Part shown: positions 11,034 through 22,693 of the stretch, piece by piece
Position numbering within the stretch: position 1 is the first letter of the stretch
How the letters are laid out: every line of letters starts with the position of its first letter
Assembly (NCBI GenBank): GCA_022496805.1
Contig: CM040101.1
Span: forward strand, 2,110,501 to 2,174,500
Length of the DNA stretch: 64,000 nt
Origin: Pohlia nutans
Lineage: Eukaryota; Streptophyta; Bryopsida; Bryales; Mniaceae
Direction of reading: 5' to 3'
Position numbers and translations under genes: made by a program
The notes under the pieces: generated by a model
Database searches by the model: none
The model's input: the letters and a program-made list of their open reading frames with translations, nothing else
Told to the model about the DNA's origin: nothing

Positions 11034-13566
11034 TTACCTTGGCCGTTGTAACCAGCGTGTGGGTGCAACTTTACCTTTCGGCTGTGCATTCTGAATTTCA
11101 CTGAGCAGTGTGGCAATGTCAATTTTGCTCCCTTCTCCCAGCTTCACGCTCACCTTCTTAGTAACCAGATCATAAAATACTTTCTTGACATCTGCAATCA
11201 ACACATGCATAAAAATCATATGTACCAGCTACACCGATTATTGCCATTACTGTGAGTCACATAATTAGTGTGAGACTTTACACCAATACTAACACTAATT
11301 TCAGTACATACATCTGAAATACTCTCAATTCTTGTGACGCAAACTTTTATTCTAATGCCACAATTACTGTCAGAATATTGAATTACTCTTACTCACAGTA
11401 ATGGCAATAACTAGTGTATGGGTAGGTGATAAGAGGTTTTTTCATCACTAAAGCAAAGAGTGACGGCTATAAAATGTTCGGGCATACCTTGAAGACCCTG
11501 CAATTTATTCACTACGTCATTCGCTTGTTTCTCACTGTCAAGTGACACCCATAGATGTACGATACGCCTCTGCATGCATAACAAAACAAACACTTGGATT
11601 AGTTCACACTACAAGGAGAAGGCGTCGCTTTTCACTCCCTCTGCGAGTCAAACGGCGCCACTTCGCACTCACCAATTTTTTGGTGAGTGCAATTCGTCAC
11701 GTAGGACAAGTGTGTACAATAAAAAAAAAAGGGCAATGAACAGGATCTTCCTAAGTGAGAAACGACGCCTCTCCTTGTAGTGTCAAGGTTGGACAGATTT
11801 GGATCATGGACAGGTGGACATGACATTCCTTTTGCTCTATTACGGTTGGACAAATTAGGGTTTCAATAGGAACATATTGTGAACATGCTCAAACCTTCTA
11901 AGAATATGTTGGAATATTTCGATATCAGGCAGACACGAGGCTAATTGGGCAGGCGGTTAGTCGAGCGCCTTGACAACCATGGATTAGTTCCTACAACCCA
12001 AAGAAATCATATGAAATTGTGCATTCAAAAAAATGAAGTTACAGGTAAGAAATTAAGTAACCTTTTCACTTGAATGATGTTGGTCTCTCTGAACACTTTT
12101 GGACCTTGACCTGTTTAAGGCAGGTGGTTTGCTGGGATTTGTACTGGGCCGGTCAGTACTGTTGGACCTTTGGTTTTTAGGAGCTTCGACTCTTGGCTGA
12201 CGAGGATGATGAATTGGTGTGGGTGGTTTGCTGGGATTTGTACTGGGCCGGCCAGTACTCTTGGACCTTTGGTTTTTAGGAGCTTCGACTCTTGGCTGAC
12301 GAGGATGATGAATTGGTGTGGGTGGTTGTTGCGTGTCAATCTTCACTTAGCAAGAAGCACTAAATCAGCAAAACAACGTTCTTTTAACCCTAAAAAATTA
12401 GCCTGCTGTGATATTCAAGAGTTCAATGAACAGGTTCAACAAAACAATCTTCAAGTAAAAATAAATGAATGATCTGTTGTGGCAAAGAATGATCAAAAAC
12501 CTATGCAAAGTGTATAATTAGTGAGTTAAAGCAAGCATGTCAGTGACAACACAGGAGATACATTGATATTCAGAGACACAGTGCAAGTGTCCCGTTGTGG
12601 TTAATGTCCTTAGTACTTGCCAAAAAAAATTAAACTAGCTATTACCTGGGACACAGTGCAAGGGTCTATCTTAGTTGTGCTTAATGTCCTAGTATTTGCA
12701 ACTGAGACAAAATGGACATTTTGAGATTTTAACCCTATTATTTGAGACCTCTATTCTAACAAATCAAGAATTTATGAACATATCAACCAAATGTTTGTGA
12801 GTGTATTAACATATTGAAGTCTCCATTCACTAAAAAAATCAATACCGAACACTAAGTATCATTTAAATGTAAAGTCAAAGATAATATGAGACTACAAATT
12901 GTCTCAGTTTAACGAATATGGTCATAAAACATTGAACTACTTGATACCTGGGACATTAATTAACCACCTGGTTCACTGTGGGATAGGAAGTTTGTTTTTT
13001 TTTTTTCTCTTGTGCATCACAGAGCATACGAAAATGAATGGCCTAAAACGTACATTTGCATACAATTTTCCAGACATCGATCAAAGGGTTCCAGATAGTA
13101 CCGAAGGAGGATGCCTTTTCGGAGGCTTTCCAAGGTTGTTGTTTCTCACATGCTGGAGAATGGAGTCCAACATTCTCTTCTGGTCTCTCAACATGCCCAG
13201 AATCTCCACGTTGATAGCGTTCTCCACAGTGCGACGGAGAGATCGTAATGCTTCCATTCTTTCACTTGAGCTTCGTGAGAAGAACCCGGAGTTTTGGCTA
13301 GACCAGCTGTCCAGAGTTTTCTTGACATCATCCAATGTTTTGGCAAAAGAACTCGTTGTGCTGCTTATTGTTTTCACTTTCCCACCACATGTGTTCTGAT
13401 ACTTGGTAGAGCAGTCGTGTACAGAACGGAGAAAGTCTTCGAGCTCCCGGGTTTCTCCCTCGGTCGCTTTGGCCTGTTGGAACCTGGCCTTGAGTATGCT
13501 GATTGCCGCCGGGATTCCTTGTTGAAGCAGGCTCACCACTATACCAAGCGCTATTGCCTCGGCCAT
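11034..13566 (-). CDS. Gene B: helical-bundle (RPW8/HeLo-like) + HMA-like protein, 327 aa
   Basis: Four minus-strand exons: 13566-13102, 12340-12062, 11569-11488, 11191-11034. They join in phase to 984 nt. I chose the ATG of MAEAIALGIVVSLLQQ because it aligns with gene A; the longer in-frame extension runs into a MITE. Residues 1-155 are largely helical with heptad-like segments (TRELEDFLRSV, FAKTLDDVKKTLDSW, MEALRSLRRTVENAI). The linker, ~156-248, is Pro/Arg/Ser-rich and contains a 33-residue unit twice. The C-terminus reads IVHLWVSLDSEKQANDVV, then VKKVFYDLVTKKVSVKLGEG and DIATLLSEIQNA: beta1-alpha1-beta2-beta3-alpha2 of an HMA fold. The CxxC metal site is absent. No NB-ARC, kinase or LRR is encoded. 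HMA folds serve as metal chaperones and as integrated decoys in plant NLRs, and RPW8-type bundles are membrane executioners. A role in immunity or metal handling is therefore only inference. Confidence 0.78.
11238..11410. mobile_element. Palindromic MITE (TIR TTATTGCCATTACTGTGAG) in intron 3 of gene B
   Basis: Ends TTATTGCCATTACTGTGAG and its complement CTCACAGTAATGGCAATAA enclose internal short inverted repeats. The second copy is at 48890-49079. Gene A lacks it in the equivalent intron. Confidence 0.8.
11607..11782. mobile_element. 176-bp miniature CACTA element in intron 2 of gene B
   Basis: CACTACAAGGAGAAGGCGTC at the left and GACGCCTCTCCTTGTAGTG at the right, with a perfect TCA target duplication (11604-11606, 11783-11785). 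The equivalent intron of gene A near 3580 reads TTGGATTAGTTCAAGGTT uninterrupted, which is the paralogous empty site. The insertion therefore postdates the A/B duplication. Confidence 0.93.
12123..12320 (-). repeat. Two nearly identical 99-bp tandem units in exon 2 of gene B
   Basis: Units start at 12123 and 12222 and differ at only a few bases. Each encodes 33 residues (PPTPIHHPRQPRVEAPKNQR and so on), so the frame is kept. Gene A has one diverged equivalent. Confidence 0.93.
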
Positions 13567-13589
13567 CCTACATGTCCCCAAAATCCCAT

Positions 13590-13782
13590 TACAGGGAGAT
13601 AAATACAAGATTCCCATATGGGAAACGCGGACAAATTTCCCACAATTAAAATTTTCCCACAATTGTAACTTTCTCAGATAAAAATACACTAGTACAATCA
13701 TCCCAAGAAAGTTACAATTCTGGGAATTTGTCCCACTTCCCATATGAAATCGCATGTGGGAATGTCTTAATCTCTCCCTGTG
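13590..13782. mobile_element. Palindromic MITE (TIR CACAGGGAGA), copy 2, directly upstream of gene B
   Basis: Homologous to 4413-4587. It sits ~24 bp upstream of the gene B start codon. The equivalent place upstream of gene A (AAAATCCCATCTCAATTCC, about 5216-5234) lacks it, so it must lie in the 5' UTR or core promoter of B only. Confidence 0.8.
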
Positions 13783-14600
13783 CATCTGAATTCCTACTTT
13801 GAAAGTGTATAAATCTGGTGTTCGTCCCATATCTACATCACTCTGTATAACTCTTACCTCCTTCTGCGTTACGAAAACTTCTAAATTATACTGGAAACGT
13901 GAATCCTAACTACACTGTCTACACAGAATCCTTCTTCATAGTTCATACCGACACTCTCTTCTTCCTTTAAGGACCGTTCAAAGCTTGTATTAACATTCGT
14001 CACTTATGAACCCAATTCATGATCATACGTCTTGAAACTTCCTCGTTAGATTGACGCAATTCAAAATTGTGGCATGATTCAAAGCTCAAAAAACTAGAGT
14101 TTCTTATTTTCCAGCATCTGAAAAAGTGGCCATAGCACCGAATTTACGAAAGGGTTTATACGTTAACAGTTTTAGAAGTGTTAGACCTGTTGAATCTAGA
14201 AATCGAAGAGAGCTCACCTGAAGCTAGGCAGATAAACCTGGCCGAGCAACTCGGTCTTAGCAACTCACTGATCGATTCACAGGCTTGAGCATCCCTCGGC
14301 AATCTTCGCATCGATATATACGAGGCAAGACGTGAATCAGATACTAGAAAGTAGAAGCCTGGCCATGGAGAGCGTGCAGAAGAATCAGGCTTCAAGGAAT
14401 TTGTAGCAAAGCTAGCAAGCTCCAGGATGAGTGTTGTCCGATTGTCGGCAAGCGAACAGCAGCAGCACGAAGGTTGTCAGTCAACCAGATTCGTTGACAG
14501 GAGCGCGTGGCCTGCCTTGACTCAAAGGCCCTTGACAGGAGAGCATCTTGAAAAAGTGGGAGAGTAAGAGCGTCTGGGAAATTCTCTAGGAAATTTAGTG
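13783..14600 (-). promoter_or_regulatory. Upstream region of gene B, homologous to that of gene A
   Basis: Shared blocks with 5218-6041 and 6690-6720 include AGTGTATAAATC, CTTTAAGGACCGTTCAAAGC, GATTGACGCAATTC and CTCTAGGAAATTTA. No coding exon is supported. Confidence 0.5.
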
Positions 14601-14639
14601 AGATATGAGAGGTGCAGTAGTTGCATGGAGCCGCTTGAA

Positions 14640-14810
14640 ACAAGTGGAGGTAAAACAAGTATGGTACACCAACCTATTACCACCAGGGTTTTTTTCTCTG
14701 GGTTGGTGCCAGACTCCAATGTTGTGGCACAGTCACAATGGTCTAAATTTGGAGGGACCACTCTCCATTGCATGCATGGAGCATATATATATAGAACTCC
14801 AGTACTACAA
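14640..14810. repeat. Dispersed repeat shared with 59205-59345
   Basis: Common blocks are GGCACAGTCACAATGGT and GGAGGGACCACTCTCCATTGC versus GGCACAATCACAATGGT and GAAGGGACCACCCTTAATTGC. The ending AGTGCAAAAA-type motif of the second copy also occurs near 17665. The type of element is unclear. Confidence 0.5.
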
Positions 14811-14829
14811 CCGGCGTGAATAAAGAGCC

Positions 14830-16404
14830 CGTTTGTCTGTAAGAGTGTTGTTGGTAGGCCCCGTGGCCTAAACAGACTCTTCTTTGGAGTACTGCCACCT
14901 TTCGGTGGTGGGACTCTATAAATTACTATCTACGTACTGTAAGTTATATAAATGCAATATATTAGTCCTAAATATAATATATGAATACAATTATGTCATT
15001 TTCTACCTGGTAATGATATAGGTTATTGTAAAAGATATTTATGATGACTTAGTGTTTGGATGCATATTTTTTAAATATTTTAGTTCCGGATATTTGTACA
15101 CCTATATGTGGATATATTTAGAAATGTTGTTTCGTGTTGATAGTTGGTTAATTGTGAGTTCAAGTTCGATTTCTTTGGTTGGACTTGAGTGGCGCGTGAT
15201 ATACAGTTGGTATTGATATCCGGCAGAGGATGTTATTTGGGAACCTTAAGGTTGTGACATCTACTTGTTTATATTTAGGTATAGACAACGGTGTTATCGT
15301 TGTGAGCTAAAGTTACGTTTGATGCAGTGATTATAAGTGCACCCCGTTTCCTTTTATTGTCTGTATAATTTGATTTGTGTTGGTGTGGTGTCTTGATTTG
15401 ATTTACTGGTAGTTTGCTTCAGTTGGTATTTATTTATTTTTTCGGATGGATTAAGGTTTTGTGGTTCCTAGATGTGGCGTGAGGCGAGCTAGTCAAGACC
15501 TTCTTTGGGAGTTGGTTGATAATGATCATCTAATGTTGGTGGTTCGTCATGCTCCATGTCGTCGATCATGGGTTGAGTTGATGTGGGAACGACTAGTGGA
15601 GAGATATTTAAGTTTGGCTTCACGGTGGGTGGTGATAGTTTTGGAGGCAGGTATGATTGGGGGTATAGAGATCATGTATGAAGGTGTTTTTGTGGGTAGA
15701 AGTTACAGTGAGATTGTTGGGTGGTCTAAACTGCGTGGGTTGGGCCGTTATATGTGGTTGAGGAGGCCTATGAGCCTATTAAGGTCTGAAGGCAGGGTTC
15801 AATTTTTGAGCAATTGTCTGGTTACATTCGAAGGTTTTTACGTTTGTAAGTTGTAACGTATTAGAGTTGATTTTTGTGTTATCTTGGGTAAGCTATAGGT
15901 ACCTTATTTATATGTAGGATTTTGGTGGGTGTTGTTGTATAGTATTATAAATCTTTTGTTGTCACTTATCAATATAAAGGTGGAGGTTTGATCTGTTCTT
16001 AGATAATCAGAGGAGGTGTTGTAGAGGGTACTATGATTGACTTCTATTATTAATAAAGATGTTGTGATTTGCAAAGTACGATGGAGCTCTGTTATTTATT
16101 TTGTAGATTTTTTAATTTTTATTTTTATTTTTATTGTATTTATTACTGATTATTTATTAGTTATTAAAGTTTTGCAATATTAAATTGTAATAAATAGTAG
16201 AAATTGTTATCGGTAGATTTAGTGGTTTATATTGCGTATGAAATTTTTGTATTGTTTGGGGTAGGGGAGAAGAGGGGTGGCGTAGTGTTTGTTAGTGTAT
16301 TATTAGATTTTGTCCATATGCGCAGATTTGTTGAAAATAGAATCTATATTTATAAATGTTGTGGCGTACGGTGTTTTAAATATCTAGTATAGAATCTTTT
16401 TGTG

Positions 16405-16435
<31 letters not shown>

Positions 16436-17755
16436 TTATGCAGTAGTATTTATGAAGTTGAGTTTATAAAGGGGAGTTGTTATGTTGTTTTATGTGGATG
16501 CAGTTGAGAGGTTTGTTGTGTAGACAGTGTTGTATGAGTCAGAATTGGAGTGATTGAGCAGAGCTTTGTTTTAGTTTGTTTTTGAGATGTCCGGAATGCC
16601 TGAGATCATCGATCTGGAGGAGATTTGTACTTCGCAGCTAGATCGGGCTTCTTCAAGGATGGTGTTCCTAGTATCAATTTTTGTAGTTTGGTCTATCACC
16701 TACTTCTGAAGGTCCTGCGCGTGAGACAAAGTGTTCAACGATGCAGCTTTTGAATGCAACTCCTACTACAACTTTATCTCCAGTTTCTGGCTGGGTTCGG
16801 GAGCGTAAAGAAGCGGTTCAATCTCCTTTAAGAGTTGTGTAGTCGCAAGTGGAGGTGCCACGGCCCATAATGTGGCATGGGAGTCTTCGTTCAGATGCTC
16901 GGGCTTTGGTGATAGTTGTAAAGCATGGTTCTATTATTGCTGGTGGTCCTAATTTTTGTTTAAAGAAAGCTTTGAAGGTGTAAATGATGACCAGGTGGCT
17001 CATAAATTAACACAAACTAGATTTGGTCATCATCAATATTTGGAGGGGCCCATGAGTTTTGTGGAGAAGAAAAAGACATTGGATTATATTGCTTATGATT
17101 TGAAAAGGCTTATGGAGTTTTCTGGTTTGGGTGAGGAGTAGATTATGGTGTTTTTGTAAAGATATTTAAATATGTGTTCTTCTATGCATTGGGAAGTAGT
17201 TGAGCCAGAGGTTATATATATATATATATATATATATTTACATTGTTGTTGTGATCAGAGATTACTTATAGTGGTGCGTCTTTGTTTGTATTTGTATTTG
17301 GGGGAATGGCCTAATATGGGTATCACTTTTATATGTCTCACATAGTATGACTTATGTCTAACTTATTTTATGTGTGCTAGAAATTCCGTCTTTAACGCCA
17401 TGTATATAGTTGCAGCCATGGTGCCTATAACACCCTCTAATTTTTGTAATTTTCCAATGTTTTTTTCTTACCAAAAAGATATTTCTTGAAAGTCACACTA
17501 TTTTTGGAGGGAGTACCTATATTAAGCCATCACCCTTTGTTATTAATTTTATAAATAATGTTGGTATCTATTCTTAAAGGATAGATATATATATATAATT
17601 TGTTAATTAATGATTTTTTTTTATTTTTTATTTTTTATTTTTTTATTTTTTATGCATGGAGCACTGCTATAGTGCAAAAAAAAACCTTGATTACCACCAC
17701 ATTTCCAATGCTGCCTTCATGTTTTAGTGGTGTACATTTCAAACCAAAAATGTCC
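14830..17755. other. Gene-poor, T/G-rich DNA with decayed ORFs and (TA)n tracts
   Basis: Plus-strand ORFs at 15461-15856 (131 codons) and 16956-17141 (61 codons) show no recognisable domain. Between 16580 and 17140 fragments such as TPTTTLSPVSGWVRERKEAV and a downstream frame ending LMEFSGLGEE are separated by stops and frameshifts, which suggests an old transposon or gene relic. TA-rich microsatellites lie at about 16408-16440 and 17214-17236. I could not identify a gene. Confidence 0.35.
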
Positions 17756-18055
17756 ATCACAAACTTGGCAAGTCCTGTTTTTGCAATGTTTTACGTATAT
17801 TGTTGAATGAGATTCACAAAGGTGATTACGTACGATATACGTTTTACGTATGTTTATTGTAGAAAAAATGTACGAATGACATATTACAAATATGTCAATT
17901 TTACCATGATGTGTTTTTTCATGTTTGTAATATGCCGTTTGTACATTTTTGAATGCGATAAATATACGTAAAATGTATGTCAAACGTAATCACCTGTGTT
18001 CATTTCAACAACATACGTAAAACATTGCAAAAACATGACTTGCCAAGTTTGTGAT
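17756..18055. mobile_element. 300-bp long-hairpin (foldback) element
   Basis: Starts ATCACAAACTTGGCAAGTC and ends GACTTGCCAAGTTTGTGAT. The two ~130-nt arms pair over most of their length (TTTTTGCAATGTTTTACGTA against TACGTAAAACATTGCAAAAA). The transcript would fold into one long hairpin. No coding capacity. Confidence 0.85.
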
Positions 18056-18958
18056 GTCTACTGCCGGTACACGAGGGTGGAATTAGAAATATGGTGGTAA
18101 TAGGTTGGTGTAATTTAGGTTTGCTATAAGAGGCTTTGCATGTTTTTAGGCCGACTTACATTAGGGCCATGGTTGTCATGTCTAAGACTTTTTTCCAACT
18201 TTAGGTCAACAATCCAATTAGACAAATGTCAAATATGTTATACAACTTGGATGGACTATTCCCGAATATCCAAGAATATTATAGAATATTTCATGTATAT
18301 TCTAAGAAAATGCTTGTTTGACAGACGAGGAGTCTACTGGACATATTTGACACTTTGTTTAGTGGTCTATTAAGATACCCTGATTAGGGCCTGACTGGAT
18401 TATTGGCCTGGCAACGACAACAAGTAATTTGGTCAATGATTGTAGAGATGGTAGAGATGCGTGAGATCCAATGGTGAGGGTGAATTTGAGGCTTTTAGGC
18501 CAAAATTGTGAACTTGGGGTAAAAAAGCCTCAAGCCAATTAATAATTCCTTGGGTTGTTTCAAAGTTTTGGCGCCAAATTTGTGACATGTTGACCGCTAT
18601 ATGGGATGGAGAGAAATTCAGGTTGGGCCCTAGTGTAAAGTCTTTCAATCCAATTTGCCAAATTTGAGAGATCCTATAATTGGTTGAAAATTATAAAGTT
18701 TGGATTGGGTCATCAATCGGGCCCAAATGTAAAGTGAACTTTAGCATGGAATTGCTTTTTGAGCACTAACTTATTTTTCCAAGTAGTGCCATCATTGCCA
18801 CGTTTTTGTACATTCACTATGGACGTAGGCCTGAATGTAGGCATGTAGGTTTTGTATAGAAAACAATTTTGGACACAATATTAACCACAATAATATATCA
18901 AATTCACATGTAATCGTTGGTGGTATCCATAGGCTTTGGCATAGCACATGCTTCTTGA
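18056..18958. other. Intergenic, no gene seen
   Basis: Short ORFs only (18140-18373 and 18433-18648) without recognisable content. Confidence 0.4.
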
Positions 18959-19396
18959 AAAGAACTCATAGATCAAGCAATACACATATTGGGCAAGATT
19001 AGCGGCACAAATCAACTTATATTACCTTACAATTTAGTAATAGTGTCATACAAAGATTGGTACACAAACAACATGCCCTATGAACTATTATTCCCAGACA
19101 CACATGTATCAATGCACTTCCAACCAGACACATTCATATACGAAACATCACTCTAAATACCACATGAATTCCATCCAATTCCATATGAAATAGAACCACT
19201 TGCAGTCCACAAATATTGTATCCATTATACAAACAAAACCTTCCCATTCCTAGAATTTAAAGAATATCTCAAAAAAAACCATAACAAAATATATTAGCAC
19301 CATGGATGCATATATGGAAAATACAACCCGCACACCACCAAATACAAAAGCCGGTTCTTCAATCCAATGGAAAAAGCACAAAACCTACAAACATAA
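18959..19396 (+). pseudogene. Decayed ORF of unknown origin (146 codons, two internal stops)
   Basis: One plus-strand frame reads LIDQAIHILGKISGTNQLIL, VSYKDWYTNNMPYELLFPDT and DTFIYETSL, then a stop. It continues PYEIEPLAVHKYCIHYTNKT, FPFLEFKEYLKKN, stop, and GKYNPHTTKYKSRFFNPMEK. Two stops in 146 codons of otherwise protein-like, aromatic-rich sequence in AT-rich DNA argue for a former coding region. I do not recognise the family. Chance is the alternative. Confidence 0.3.
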
Positions 19397-20069
19397 CACC
19401 ACAACAAATATAAATCCTATCTTGCTTCAAATTTAGTGATTCCATCGTATTAAAATACAATATAATTAGGACATTCCAATGTTCGAGTAGGTTCCCACGG
19501 TGTTAATTTTAATTTTAATTTTTTGAAATAAGTTATATGAATTTGGTATATCAATACAAAAATGGGGATTTAATTTATTTTTTTGATTCTGACTTTTTAA
19601 GTGGAAGTTATGGAGCGAAAGGGGTTTTCTGGGGAAGAATGGGCAATGCATGCAGGGCTCAAAATAAACCTCATAAATTATTATTTTTCAACTCTAATTG
19701 TAGGATCTTGTTTTAGATTAGCAGAAGAAATTAGTGCATGGTAAAATTTTCATAGAATTTCACCGTACAGATTGCAAGATTATAGCGTTTGAAGTGAAAA
19801 GATGAAATTGTTGTCTTTTGGATACTTTTTGACCGTCTTTGAAGACATAGGAATTTTTTTTAAATTGGTCCAAAAAATCTTAAATTTTATTTAAATGTTT
19901 AATTTGATATTTTCTATCAAGAGCAAAAAAAATATTCACAAGAAAATGAATAGAAAGAGGTGAAAATGATGCTCAAAAACAGGTAAAACCACGGTCCTTT
20001 AGGGTTAATAAATACCCAAAGTAGACACCCTATGGTATAAAATAATCACCCAAACAAACTCATCTTCAT
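19397..20069. other. AT-rich DNA with an element end
   Basis: A TTAA right end (GGTCCTTTAGGG-TTAA, 20005-20008) suggests an old TTAA element. Weak similarity to the interior of 60761-61579 (CAGATTGCAAGATTATAGCG near 19770) supports this. No gene is seen. Confidence 0.4.
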
Positions 20070-20480
20070 AGTAACTAGTATGGTCCTGTGCTGTTGGCCC
20101 AAGTGTTCTTCGTGATTTAGCCATGTTTTTGTTTTTAATTTTAGAATACTTAATCTATAATTAAATTAAATTTATGGTGAAAAAACTTGATTAAAAATCG
20201 ATAACTTTCACAATGTACATCCAAATGCCAAGAAATGACTTTGATACACCCCTTCTTGTCAAGAGTTTTTTAGGGTGTTTTGCACTAGGGTGTCATAGTT
20301 CTCAACAAAAAAAAGTTTTTAATGTTGTAAAGCAATTGCATTAATGATGTAATATAATAAATAGGGAGAATACCAAAAAATCTTATATAGTAAAATAGAA
20401 TCTTTTGGAATCTTTTCAAAATATTTTATATTATTTTGAACTATTCTAAAAATATTTTGGAATATTCATGCTGGTGTCAT

Positions 20481-21059
20481 TTAATCCCTAAACGTCCAAC
20501 CGTCCAAAAAGTGGACAATGTATACAATCAAACACAGTTTTTTCATTTGTCATTAACTTTTTGCAATGTGGATTTTTCACTATATATTTTATGGGAAATT
20601 ACTTAGCTTCATGCTTGTGTAATCCGATTAGAAATGGGATGCTTTGTGAAAATTTTATACATCATTTCATGTTGTAGTGATTCACCCAAAATTTCAAAGA
20701 TTTCAGTGTAAAAGAGCTCTTAAAATAGTCAATTCATAAAATTAAGCAACCAAAAATCTCCAAAAATCAATACACTTAGAGTATTACATTTCAACCCAAG
20801 ACAACAAATCTCATGTACAAATTGTCAATCTCTTATTCGTAATCAAATTACAAAAGAATTTTCAATTTAAAGTTCCAAATTTTATACAAAAATATTGGTG
20901 ACAACAATCATGGATCTAACTGTATGGAAAAAATTAAAAATTCATAATGTACAACTTTTATTCATATATCAAGTTCAAAATATCCCTCTTAGTTACATTT
21001 GATAAAACAATTTTGAAATTCTCCAAATATGGAGAGGGGTGAGGACGTTTAGGGGTTAA
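20481..21059. mobile_element. TTAA-flanked MITE, family 1
   Basis: TTAA at 20481-20484 and 21056-21059, with ends TCCCTAAACGTCC and GGACGTTTAGGGG. The subterminal palindrome GTCCAAAAAGTGGAC lies near the left end. The interior is homologous, in opposite orientation, to 9975-10551. Confidence 0.85.
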
Positions 21060-21463
21060 CCCTTAAACGTCAAGGTAAGCCCCATGGGCTTAGTAAAAAG
21101 AGAATAATGAAGAAAAAAGTGGATTTTCTCAACCAAATCAAGCGAGGATTGATGCGTTGGAAGGCTACTGAAAAAGCGATCTAGATTCCAAATTTGCGCC
21201 TCATTTGAAAGATTGTGGAATTGTTGGTAAGCAATCAAAGTTATCAAATTGAACAAGTTTTGAGGTTGGGGCAGCTGACGTTCAGTAGTTCAGCAGTGCT
21301 CCAGTGCTACAGTGCCGCAATGCTACAATGCTGGCCAGCAGTGCCCAGCAGAGCCGTTTTTGCATTTTTTTTCATTTTTTTCGTTTTTTTTTTTTTTTTC
21401 CTCCGAAAATTTAGATGCCTTGCAGGCTGCCCCGCCCAGGCCCTCTTGACATTTAAGGGTTAA
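21056..21463. mobile_element. TTAA-flanked MITE, adjacent and sharing TTAA with the previous one
   Basis: Ends are CCCTTAAACGTCAAGG and TCTTGACATTTAAGGG. The left TTAA (21056-21059) is also the right TTAA of the neighbouring element; the right TTAA is 21460-21463. The interior carries a short imperfect repeat of CAGTGCTNCAGTGCTACA type near 21290-21350 and T-runs. Confidence 0.8.
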
Positions 21464-22070
21464 TCCGCTTGCAAACCACGTTGAATGTCTATTCCAGCCA
21501 CACCACAGGCTCCGTTTTAATCAGCTACCCAATCTCACAAGAATATTTTTGGAAACTCGCCATTTTGAAGGGTGTTTAATGTAAAGGAACAAATTGCTGC
21601 TATAAACTTCTAATATCCACCTTGCTCACAAAATCTTTTGGAATCTTTTTTGAATACAATACTTCTATGTTATAGGAATTGAGGAAAATTATTGCCATCA
21701 CTATATCTTCAATGAAACGTATCAATTAAGGCAATATCGTATTTATTCTACAATGTCACCGAATGCAGTGTATTACATTTTGGTCCAAATACTATTTTAT
21801 ATTATTTTTAAAATTATTAATATACATACAATCCTAGAATACCTTTTCACTGTGGTTAATGTTTTACCAAAAAACTAATTTCAATGATCAATAGAAAATG
21901 TTTACCGCCACATTTTGCTTGTTATGTGATGTTACTACACATTTTGGACGCCCTACTGTGAAAACACCCTTTAACAATATCAAAACGTGGTTGGTAATCC
22001 TATGGTCCCAGAGATCTCAACGTAACATTAAAAACATACAAATCAAATAAACAAACAAACTACCTTCTTA

Positions 22071-22693
22071 TCTTCATAAAAATAACCAATCAACTACGAC
22101 AACGAAAACAACCCAATACACCTACACAAAGTCAAAGGCAAACACACTCTAGCAAAATGAGGATCAATTGGAGGGATTTGTTCTTTCATCATTCGTTAAT
22201 GATTAGTAATGTTGATGATCATTCTTGTTATTTACTAGTAATGATTAGTCTATTAATGGCTAGTCTATTTTACTTTAGTAAATGCCAATGTTAGTGTTGA
22301 TTTTTCACAAGGATCTTGATTGGTCCCGGGACATGCCTTATAAAAAACTATATGTCATGTGGACGGATTCTCCTTAAAAAAATTGGTTTTTCAACATATT
22401 AGAATGATTTTGGACATGTTGCCAAATTATATTCAGAATCTATTTTATTTAAGAAAAAAAATACAAATTCTACTTGAACATGTCACATATAATATATTAG
22501 TGACAAACAAAATAAATTCAAATGAAAAATCTCCATCCAAATTGTAGTCTTCAAATACTTGAGTCTCGTGAATATAGTACCTACAAACTACATGCCAATT
22601 AGATTTTTTTTTTAATATGACATCAAAGGCACTAATGTACAACCATGATATCAAATAAAAAATCACAAATTCTTCAAATTTGGTACAAACATA
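22071..22693. other. AT-rich intergenic, no gene seen
   Basis: No supported ORF or repeat boundary. Confidence 0.4.

Larger units (their letters stand above)
20070..22070 (+). mobile_element. Dispersed element X, most complete copy, with nested insertions
   Basis: The left part ACTAGTATGGTCCTGTGCTG / TTGGCCCAAG matches the sequence at 63905-63950. The next block (AAAATCGATAACTTTCACA...CACCCCTTCTTGTCAAGAG) matches 2915-2985 and, reversed, 61580-61940. The right end GAGATCTCAACGTAACAT with its ACAAACAAACTACCTT tail recurs at 3030, 35880 and, reversed, 61590. Two TTAA elements are nested inside (20481-21059, 21056-21463). No ORF. The class is undetermined. Confidence 0.5.

Noticed and set aside
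13081..13830. 249-codon ORF taken as the full gene B N-terminus
   Set aside because: The upstream third is MITE sequence that happens to be open. The start at 13566 aligns with gene A, and the downstream end is cut by the splice donor at 13101.
15461..15856. 131-codon ORF
   Set aside because: T/G-rich DNA with no domain and no conservation within the window; the surrounding frames look like decayed sequence.
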